DNA from: Prosthecobacter sp.
GTDB lineage: Bacteria > Verrucomicrobiota > Verrucomicrobiia > Verrucomicrobiales > Verrucomicrobiaceae
Direction: 5' to 3'
Assembly (NCBI GenBank): GCA_020216965.1
Contig: JAIWOJ010000008.1
Span: 1-15,930, forward strand
Length of the DNA: 15,930 nucleotides
Under the pieces are notes generated by a model that was given only the letters and a program-made list of their open reading frames with translations, ran no database searches and was not told where the DNA came from. Both the position numbers and the translations under genes were made by a program. Every line of letters begins with the position of its first letter. The stretch's first letter is position 1. Shown one piece after another: positions 1 through 6,254 of the stretch.

Positions 1-250
1 AGACGGAGGAAATGTTCTCGATAGCCTCTACCTGAGAGATACGATCCTCTAGCCGCTGCGTGATACGGCGCTCCACCACGCTAGCAGAGGCACCGCGGTA
101 GTAGGTCTCTACCGTGACGATCGGCGGCTCAATATCAGGAAATTCACGCAGTGGCAGGCGCGTGTAGGCCACGATACCAAAGGTGAGCAGCACCAGGTTC
201 ATCACCAAGGCGAGCACAGGACGGCGGACGGATGTGTCAGAGAGCCACAT
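1..250 (-). CDS. RND-family (HAE1/AcrB-like) efflux transporter, N-terminal fragment
   Basis: The reverse strand reads from an ATG at 250 to the window edge, giving 83 residues with no stop. The protein starts MWLSDTSVRRPVLALVMNLV, with a first membrane segment at about residues 11-29, then LPLREFPDIEPPIVTVETYY, a GASASVVE stretch and a VTQ-like helix. This is the layout of the AcrB/MexB/MexF N-terminus: cytoplasmic start, TM1, then the periplasmic porter PN1 subdomain. Family members are inner-membrane proton-driven pumps of about 1,000-1,050 residues that work with a periplasmic adaptor and an outer-membrane channel, so about 92% of this gene lies outside the window. The substrate cannot be told. 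The start is chosen because the N-terminal R-x-P motif before TM1 falls where expected. No good Shine-Dalgarno precedes it. It is divergent from the gene at 439. The family call is firm; the subfamily is not. Confidence 0.88.
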   Translation of the reverse strand, partial: MWLSDTSVRRPVLALVMNLVLLTFGIVAYTRLPLREFPDIEPPIVTVETYYRGASASVVERRITQRLEDRISQVEAIENISSV

Positions 251-438
251 TTTTCAAAGAAGCGCGGGGGGGAGAGGCTATCAACGCTCTTCGCCCAGTT
301 CACTATGCCGTAAATCACAAAGTTAAGTTGATCACCGAATCGCTCGCGTATGGGTTTTGAAACATGGCTGTCAAAAAGGGATGCTCTTGACGTTGACTCC
401 GCCTGCCCGGTCGGTTCGCCGGGTTCACTGCAAGTGCC

Positions 439-3420
439 ATGAAACACCTTCTCTTTCTCTTCGCTCTCTGCTCCACGCTCTCCGCCCAGCTCCCGCTGGA
501 GCTAAAACCAGGCACGCGCATCGCCCTCATCGGGAACTCGCTCTTCGACCGCATGAGGGACGACGGCCAGTTTGAGGCGCTGATGCATCAGCGCTTCGCC
601 AAAGAGAAGCTCGTCTTCCGCAACCTGAGCTGGTCTGCCGATGAAGTGGCCCTGCGCCCGCGGCCAGACGGCTTTGGCGACCTCAACCAACACCTCACCG
701 AGCACAAGGCCGACGTCATCTTCGCCGCCTTCGGCTTCAACGAGAGCTTCAAAGGCGAAAAAGGCCTCGCCGAGTTCGAAACGCTGCTGCGTGCCTTCTT
801 GATCGAGCTAAAGAGCCATCGCTACAACGGCACTTCCGAGCCAAAAATCGTCCTGGTAAGCCCCACCAGGGCCGAAAAGCCGCACGAGCATCTCAATGCA
901 CAGATTGAGATGTATTCCAATGCGATGGCAAAAGTCGCTAAGGCCGAGGGCGTGGCTTTCGCGGATGTTTTCAGCGATTTGACGCCGAAGACGACCAACG
1001 GCGTGCATCTCAATCGCGAAGGCTACGCCGCCCTTGCGGAGCGCCTTTACAACCAGCTCACGCAGGAAACACCGCCGAAGCTCAATGAAGCCGTCCGCGC
1101 TGCCGTGGTCGAAAAGGAGGACAAGTTCTTCCAGCACTACCGCCCGCTGAACTACTACTACATCAAAGGCGGCCGCATGGAGCCCTACGGCGTCGTGAAC
1201 TTCCCCGGCGAGCTCAAAAAGCTCCTCCAAATGACCGAAAACCGCGATGCGGCCATCTGGGAGGCAGCAAGGAACGGCGCTTTTCAAGCGCCGCAAGACG
1301 GCGGTTCAAAACCGCCGCTCCTTGGGGTGGACGACTCGAACACCGACCCGCTGCCCACCATCACCGGAGATCGCCCCATTAACGAATGGCTCTCCCCCGC
1401 CGACGAACTCGCCGCTTTCAAAATCGATCCGCGCTTTGAAGTCAGCCTCTTCGCCTCCGAGGAAGATTTCCCAGGGCTCTTCGTCAAGCCCATAGCCATT
1501 CGCTTCGATGGCCAGGGCCGCCTTTGGGTCAGCACCAGCACCACCTATCCGCAAATCTATCCCGGCGAGGCACCACAGGACCGCATCCTCATCCTCGAAG
1601 ACACGAACGGCGATCATCGCGCCGATAAATGCAGCGTGTGGGCCGACAAGCTCGCCATCCCGCTCAGCTTCGAGTTCGGCAATGGCGGTGTCTTCGTCTC
1701 CGATCAGCCGCACCTCACCTTCCTCAAAGACACCGATGGCGACGGCAAGGCCGACCATCGAGAGAAGCTGCTCACCGGCTTCGGCACCGAGGACAGCCAC
1801 CACGCGCTGCACGACTTCGTCTGGAGCCCGGAAGGCGATCTCATCTTCCGCGAGAGCATCTTCCATCACAGCCAGGTCGAGACGCCCTACGGCCCCGTCC
1901 GCGCCCGCGAGAGCAGCTTCTTCCGCTACACGCCCGCCACCGGCCGCCTGCTCGCCTTTGGCAGCTACCTGAGCACGAACCCCTGGGGCATCACCTTTGA
2001 TGACTGGGGTTTTCATGTGGGCAGCCATCCCGTCTTCGCCAGCGCGGTTCATGCGCTCAACGCGCCGTATCCGCAACTTCACGTTCCCGCGGGCGCTTAC
2101 TTCCCGGCTTACAGCGGCACCTGCGGCCAGGAGTTCCTCACCAGCAGCCACTGGCCGAAGGAAAAAAAAAAAAAAAAGCACTTCATGCGCGTGCGCTACA
2201 AGCCCACCAACGAAGTCGAGCTGCACGAGTGGGTGGAGCACGACACGCACTTCGAGGAAAAGAAAGTCGGCATCGTCTTCCAGAGCACCAATCTGAGCTT
2301 CATCCCTGTGGACATCCAGCAAGGCCCCGACGGCGCGATGTACATCGCCGACTGGTACAACCCCGTCAAAGGCCACGCCCAATACTCCCTCCGCGACACC
2401 CGCCGCGACAAAAAGAGCGGCCGCATCTGGCGCATCACCGCCAAAGGCCAGCCGCTGGAGCCAGCGCCAAAAATCGCCGGAGCGAGCATCCCCGAACTGC
2501 TCAACCTGCTGAAGAGCGAAAACTACCGCACGCGGTATCGCGCGAAGGTGGAGTTGAGGGAGAGGGGAAGTCTGCCGAAAGCGGCCCCTGTCACGGCACA
2601 ACAAGCACTGGAGTTCGCGTGGCTTGGGATGGGGAAGAATGAGGCGGCCGATAGGTCCGATCTGACGGATCGCAAATTCCGGGCCGCCCATGTGCGCATG
2701 CTCCGCTGGCAAAAAAACACCGCAGCTCTCCGCACCGCTGCCAACGACCCCAGCGGCCTCGTCCGCCTCGAAGCGGCCATCGCGGCGAGTTACATCGGCA
2801 CGCCGGAGGCCTTGGAGGCCGCGCTCGATCTGCTGAAGCACCCGATGGACACTTACCTCACCTACGCGCTGCGCACATCGCTCGACAGCCACACGCTGCA
2901 GCCGCTTTGGAATGGCAATGCCGCCTTCATGGCGAAACATCCCGAGCTCGAAAAGTTCCTCAAAGACAGCGAGCCCACCAAACCCGCCCTCATGGCGAAA
3001 AAGAAGAAGCCTGAGCCGCCGGACCCCTTCGATGCGCAGCCCGGCCTGCAAACCGTCACCATCAAGACCATCCCCGAGCGCCTGCTCTACGACCTGCGCG
3101 AGTTCAGGGTGAAGGCCGGGCAGCCGGTGAAGCTCGTCTTTGAAAATCCCGACGTCACCCCGCACAATCTCCTCATCGTCCAGCCCGGCGCGGCGGACGA
3201 AGTCGGCATGGCTGGCAACGAGATGGCCAAAACACCCGATGGCTTCGCCAAAGGCTTCATCCCCTACTCCCCGAAGATCCTACACAAGACCAAAATGCTC
3301 AACCAAGGCGACCGCGAGATCCTCCGCTTCAACGCACCTACCGAAAAAGGCCGCTATCCGTATATCTGCACCTTCCCCGGCCACTGGCTCGTCATGAAGG
3401 GCGAGATGGTCGTGGAGTAA
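439..3420 (+). CDS. Exported SGNH-like / PVC-type (Piru_Ver) beta-propeller / azurin-like cupredoxin fusion protein
   Basis: 993 residues with a Sec signal peptide (residues 1-17, MKHLLFLFALCSTLSAQ). Residues 25-210 resemble an SGNH/GDSL hydrolase: GNS with Ser34, Asn101 in GFNES, and His190 in GVHLNREGY; the usual Asp three residues before that His is Asn187. Residues about 330-670 match the PVC 'membrane-bound dehydrogenase' (Piru_Ver N-terminal) beta-propeller, with Asp-rich loops DTNGDHRAD and DTDGDGKAD that look calcium-binding. Residues about 685-840 look helical and HEAT-like. Residues about 870-993 form a cupredoxin with the azurin ligand pattern: His909, Cys977, His982 and Met986 in CTFPGHWLVMKG. 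There is no CxxCH, so the heme domain common in relatives is absent and a type-1 copper site stands in its place. The likely role is periplasmic or cell-surface oxidation or hydrolysis of carbohydrate-like substrates with electron transfer through copper; this is inference. Oddities: an in-frame palindromic insert at residues about 278-294 and a 16-A run encoding Lys576-580. No clear Shine-Dalgarno precedes 439. Confidence 0.88.
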   Translation: MKHLLFLFALCSTLSAQLPLELKPGTRIALIGNSLFDRMRDDGQFEALMHQRFAKEKLVFRNLSWSADEVALRPRPDGFGDLNQHLTEHKADVIFAAFGFNESFKGEKGLAEFETLLRAFLIELKSHRYNGTSEPKIVLVSPTRAEKPHEHLNAQIEMYSNAMAKVAKAEGVAFADVFSDLTPKTTNGVHLNREGYAALAERLYNQLTQETPPKLNEAVRAAVVEKEDKFFQHYRPLNYYYIKGGRMEPYGVVNFPGELKKLLQMTENRDAAIWEAARNGAFQAPQDGGSKPPLLGVDDSNTDPLPTITGDRPINEWLSPADELAAFKIDPRFEVSLFASEEDFPGLFVKPIAIRFDGQGRLWVSTSTTYPQIYPGEAPQDRILILEDTNGDHRADKCSVWADKLAIPLSFEFGNGGVFVSDQPHLTFLKDTDGDGKADHREKLLTGFGTEDSHHALHDFVWSPEGDLIFRESIFHHSQVETPYGPVRARESSFFRYTPATGRLLAFGSYLSTNPWGITFDDWGFHVGSHPVFASAVHALNAPYPQLHVPAGAYFPAYSGTCGQEFLTSSHWPKEKKKKKHFMRVRYKPTNEVELHEWVEHDTHFEEKKVGIVFQSTNLSFIPVDIQQGPDGAMYIADWYNPVKGHAQYSLRDTRRDKKSGRIWRITAKGQPLEPAPKIAGASIPELLNLLKSENYRTRYRAKVELRERGSLPKAAPVTAQQALEFAWLGMGKNEAADRSDLTDRKFRAAHVRMLRWQKNTAALRTAANDPSGLVRLEAAIAASYIGTPEALEAALDLLKHPMDTYLTYALRTSLDSHTLQPLWNGNAAFMAKHPELEKFLKDSEPTKPALMAKKKKPEPPDPFDAQPGLQTVTIKTIPERLLYDLREFRVKAGQPVKLVFENPDVTPHNLLIVQPGAADEVGMAGNEMAKTPDGFAKGFIPYSPKILHKTKMLNQGDREILRFNAPTEKGRYPYICTFPGHWLVMKGEMVVE
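1271..1321. repeat. REP-like double-hairpin palindrome embedded in frame
   Basis: Two perfect hairpins lie side by side. The first has an 8-bp stem CGGCGCTT/AAGCGCCG (1275-1282 with 1286-1293) and a 3-nt loop. The second has an 8-bp stem CGGCGGTT/AACCGCCG (1299-1306 with 1310-1317) and a 3-nt loop. Five bases (CAAGA) separate them. The outer bases GGAA and CTCC extend a larger imperfect palindrome. The 51-bp unit is a multiple of three and is read as about 17 low-complexity residues (RNGAFQAPQDGGSKPPL) in the linker between the SGNH-like and beta-propeller domains. This resembles dispersed REP-type elements, and Rickettsia palindromic elements in its in-frame placement inside a protein gene. 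Only one copy is visible here, so its status as a dispersed repeat is inference. Confidence 0.6.
2162..2177 (+). other. Homopolymer run of 16 A inside a coding region (possible slippage site)
   Basis: Sixteen consecutive A's follow a GAA start and are read as Glu575 then five Lys, just after the SGTCGQEF/SHW segment of the beta-propeller. The surrounding gene strongly prefers GC-ending codons, so such a run stands out. Loss of one A would lead to a stop at 2294-2296. Gain of one A would lead to a stop at 2640-2642. Either product would lack the helical and copper domains. Whether slippage occurs, or the count is a sequencing artefact, cannot be decided from the sequence. Confidence 0.6.
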
Positions 3421-3449
3421 TCCCCGGGGCATGATACGGAACCACTTCC

Positions 3450-4262
3450 TTACCTGCCGACCGCAAAGAGCCGCCGTCTTCCTTCCATGAATGCACGGCG
3501 GTTTGCTTGAGGTTGGGCGCGCAGGTAGGCACGCCAAAAGGCTGCAAGCACGCCTGGGGCGGGCGTGGCTTTGAAGCGGGAAAAATTTCGTTTCAGGGCG
3601 CGAAGATCACGAAGAGCACGACCAGGAAGGGGCAGGAGTTGCACGCGCACGCCCTCCATGTCGATAAACCACAGCCGACCTTGGTCGTCTTCCAGCAGGT
3701 TTTCACAGCGGAGATCGCGATGGCGTAGTCCGCTGGCGTGCAGACGACCGATCATATTACCCAATTGGCGTGCACGATCTAGGTCGCCACCTGCAGCAAA
3801 AAATTCGCGATACGTTTTCGCGCCAGGCACACGCTGCATGATGAGGTAGCAATGCTGCACGAGACCGCGCCTTGGGGCGTTCGCTGCGGCGAGAGCTAAC
3901 GCGACAGGCAGCCCAGCCTGCTCCATCAGGCGCGCTTTGCGAAAAGCAAAAGTGGCTTTCGATGGGCGGATGAGGTCCAGCAAAGCATCTGAAGGCTTGC
4001 GCACGTTGTACCGCTTTACCACGAGGCGGTCGTAATAGACAAAGTCCGATTTGGTTCCAAAAAGGCCACGCTGTCCACTGACAATGCCTTTCTGAGGATT
4101 GGATAGAATAGCTTCCAATTCGTCATAGTCCTGAGCGAGTGGATGAAGCCGCCACGAAATACCTCCTGCGGATTGACGCAGGGCTGAGATGCCCGCCCCC
4201 GTACATAGCCGGAGGCAGTAAAGCACCATGCGCTGGTAAGCCCGAAATAACACGGGGAGCAC
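3450..4262 (-). CDS. WaaP/Kdo-type lipopolysaccharide kinase-like protein
   Basis: 270 residues with the core of a eukaryotic-like small kinase: a candidate ATP-binding Lys83 in LVVKRYN, the catalytic loop HRDLRCENLL (Asp183, Asn188), and FIDMEG with the metal-binding Asp201 in the position of DFG. HRDLRCEN followed by a short FIDxE block is typical of the lipopolysaccharide kinase (Kdo/WaaP, RIO-like) family, which phosphorylates heptose or Kdo in the LPS inner core at the cytoplasmic membrane face; the actual substrate here is unknown. No signal peptide or obvious membrane segment is seen. The basic C-terminus is common in such proteins. The start is uncertain. The GTG at 4262 directly follows an in-frame TAA, and the next ATG in frame is at 4229; neither has a good ribosome site. 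A different frame starts MKKLLFDNDF at 4300, see findings. It lies 55 bp downstream of the S15 hydrolase in the same direction, so co-transcription is possible. Confidence 0.75.
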   Translation of the reverse strand: MLPVLFRAYQRMVLYCLRLCTGAGISALRQSAGGISWRLHPLAQDYDELEAILSNPQKGIVSGQRGLFGTKSDFVYYDRLVVKRYNVRKPSDALLDLIRPSKATFAFRKARLMEQAGLPVALALAAANAPRRGLVQHCYLIMQRVPGAKTYREFFAAGGDLDRARQLGNMIGRLHASGLRHRDLRCENLLEDDQGRLWFIDMEGVRVQLLPLPGRALRDLRALKRNFSRFKATPAPGVLAAFWRAYLRAQPQANRRAFMEGRRRLFAVGR

Positions 4263-4268
4263 TTAGCC

Positions 4269-4297
4269 AAGAAATCATTGTCAAACAACAATTTCTT
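4269..4297 (-). other. Imperfect AT-rich stem-loop upstream of the kinase gene
   Basis: AAGAA (4269-4273) and ATTGT (4277-4281) can pair with ACAAT (4288-4292) and TTCTT (4293-4297), leaving a three-base bulge and a six-base loop. It sits between the S15 hydrolase stop (4318) and the kinase GTG (4262). It has no GC-rich stem plus T-tract, so it is not a convincing terminator. It could be a leader structure or chance in an AT-rich gap. Confidence 0.25.
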
Positions 4298-4317
4298 CAC
4301 ATAGGCTCTCGTTCTCT

Positions 4318-6168
4318 CTAGCGCCGCGACACGGGCAGCAGGATGTGGGACGGGTGATCGGCGTCATGGTGGATGGTGTTCACGGCGGTCTTCATCCTGC
4401 GGTGTTGTTGCAGGGGCTCTCCCGTATTCGGGTTCACGTCAAAGCGCGGGAAATTGCTACTGCTGATATCCACGCGGAGGCGGTGGCCTTTTTTGAAGAC
4501 ATTGCTGGTGGGATACAACCGAATGGTGAGCGGGTGGATTTTGCCTGGCTCCAGCAGCTTTTCCTGCTTCAGAGAGTCGCGGAAGCGCGCTCGGCAGATG
4601 CCATCGGTGATGTTTAAGTCAAAACCGCCAGGCCAATCCGCAGAAGGGGGATAAACATCCACAAGCTTGGCGGTGAAGTCCGTGTCCACACAGTCAGAAG
4701 AAATCCAGAGGCGGACCTCCAACTCGCCAGTGATCTCCAGGTCTTGCGTCAACGGTGGAGTCTGAAAAACGAGCACGTCATTGCGCGCAGAGAGCGGCAG
4801 AGGCTGCTGCCAGTTCCATACATGAGAACCGCCACGCTGGTCCCAGGCACCCTGGAGCATGATGCCATCGCCGCTGGAAATGTTACCGCCAATGGTTGGG
4901 ACTGGATTTCGTGGATCAAAGGTGAAGGTGGAGCTGCCCTGCTGCGTTTGCTTGGACAAGGCACCATCGCTGCCGAAGTAAAAGGCCGTGGCAGTGCTAC
5001 CTTCGGGCGGCCAGGTGTCTGTATCACGCCATTCGTCTCCATGGAAAAGTTGATCGTTAAGGGTCTTGTGACCATCACCCCTACCCATGGTGAAATAACG
5101 GACCTTTTTGGCAAAGGGAGTGACTTTCCCCACGACGCCCCTTTTGCCTTTGAGTGTGTCGTCATACCAAGCCAGCCGCCAGGCGAGTTCATCCGCAATG
5201 GCTGCCTCTGGACCGAAGTCCACCATACCATGGGTGCTCTTTGACTGCTGGCCGTGTATCCACGGGCCCATGATGAGATAGACATCACTTTTCAAAACCG
5301 ATGTCAGCGCGCGGTAGTTGGCCGTCGTGTTTCCCGCCCAAGAGTCATACCACCCACCCACGAGATAGACTGGGATGTCTTTGTAGTCGCCAGCATGGTC
5401 GATGATGTTATTCTGCTGCCAGAAGTCATCATTGGCACCATGGCGCATGGCTTGCACGAGCCAGTCCTCATATTCAGGCGCGAGCTTCAGCGGCGTGGTG
5501 CCAGGGCGCAGCGGCAGGTGCTCCAGATAACGCAGGCGGTAGTCTGCCATCTCCTTCAGCACCGCGCCTGTGCCTGCATCCTGGGCGGCGTTGCTGCCTT
5601 TACCTGCGTTCAGCATGATCCAGTTCCAGAAACGCATCTCAAAAGCGCCCGCGTTGCGCATGGACTGCACGCCACAATTCGACACCGCATCTACCGGGAT
5701 CACGGTGGCAAGCCCTGGCGCACGAGCTAGGGCCATCGCATGTTGGGTGCCGCCGACGTAGCTGGTGCCCATCATGCCAATCTTTCCATCACTCCACGGC
5801 TGGCTGATGATCCACTTTGCGCAGTCCACACCGTCCTGTCCATCATCTGTCATCCAGTGCCAAGTGCCTTCGCTGGCGTAGCGACCGCGCGTGTCCTGAG
5901 CCACGAAGATATAGCCGTGTTGAGCAAAGTATTCCCCATGCTTCTTCGCGCCCGCTTTATTGTAGGGCGTGCGGGTAAGGATCACTGGGAATCGACCCAC
6001 CTGGCCCTCCGGCTTGTAGATATCAGTAGCCAGCTTCACCCCATCCCTCATCGCCACCATGACCCCTGTCTCCACCGCGACCTTGCTAGGCTGCTGGCCG
6101 AGCAGCACTGGAGCTGCCAGTTGGAGTAAACAAACAAGCAGGCACGGCTGAGTAGGGCGATAGGGCAT
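4318..6168 (-). CDS. Secreted CocE/NonD family hydrolase (peptidase S15-like)
   Basis: 616 residues from the ATG at 6168; an upstream TTG at 6180 would add four residues. A signal peptide is visible (hydrophobic CLLVCLLQLAAPVLLG). The N-terminal alpha/beta-hydrolase domain holds the triad in family order, numbered from the ATG: Ser136 in GTSYVGG, Asp275 in GGWYDSW, and His305 in GPWIHG. YNKAG and AQDTRGRYASEG are also typical of CocE/X-Pro dipeptidyl-peptidase relatives. The C-terminal jelly-roll domain (from about residue 430) has the expected LEITGELEVRLWISSD and LTIRLYPTSNVFKKGHRLRV blocks. Length fits the CocE/NonD and glutaryl-7-ACA acylase-like group (about 550-650). It probably cleaves an ester or amide bond (acyl ester, N-acyl amino acid or X-Pro peptide) in the periplasm or outside the cell. 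The substrate cannot be read from sequence. It is divergent from the helicase gene, with about 86 bp between starts. Confidence 0.9.
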   Translation of the reverse strand: MPYRPTQPCLLVCLLQLAAPVLLGQQPSKVAVETGVMVAMRDGVKLATDIYKPEGQVGRFPVILTRTPYNKAGAKKHGEYFAQHGYIFVAQDTRGRYASEGTWHWMTDDGQDGVDCAKWIISQPWSDGKIGMMGTSYVGGTQHAMALARAPGLATVIPVDAVSNCGVQSMRNAGAFEMRFWNWIMLNAGKGSNAAQDAGTGAVLKEMADYRLRYLEHLPLRPGTTPLKLAPEYEDWLVQAMRHGANDDFWQQNNIIDHAGDYKDIPVYLVGGWYDSWAGNTTANYRALTSVLKSDVYLIMGPWIHGQQSKSTHGMVDFGPEAAIADELAWRLAWYDDTLKGKRGVVGKVTPFAKKVRYFTMGRGDGHKTLNDQLFHGDEWRDTDTWPPEGSTATAFYFGSDGALSKQTQQGSSTFTFDPRNPVPTIGGNISSGDGIMLQGAWDQRGGSHVWNWQQPLPLSARNDVLVFQTPPLTQDLEITGELEVRLWISSDCVDTDFTAKLVDVYPPSADWPGGFDLNITDGICRARFRDSLKQEKLLEPGKIHPLTIRLYPTSNVFKKGHRLRVDISSSNFPRFDVNPNTGEPLQQHRRMKTAVNTIHHDADHPSHILLPVSRR

Positions 6169-6254
6169 GGTCAAACACAAACGTTTCCAGAGAAGGATTT
6201 TGTTTCCGACTTCTGCCTTGAATCCCTCGCGCTTCCCCGCATCTGAAACGCCTC

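Noticed and set aside
406..423. CCCGG-N8-CCGGG stem upstream of the gene at 439
   Set aside because: Short GC-rich dyads are expected by chance in this DNA. It fits no known riboswitch or promoter layout.
808..1296. Antisense open frame of 162 codons in the first part of the same gene
   Set aside because: Shadow of the sense codons with no motif or plausible start signal.
1306..3165. A long open frame (619 codons) on the minus strand opposite the SGNH/beta-propeller gene
   Set aside because: It lies entirely antisense to a recognised gene with strong C-ending codon bias, which keeps that antisense frame free of stops. Its translation is rich in Arg, Ala, Gly and Val and shows no recognisable domain.
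4744..5244. Plus-strand open frame of 166 codons inside the S15 hydrolase
   Set aside because: It is opposite a clear catalytic gene with intact triad and jelly-roll blocks, and the translation has no domain.
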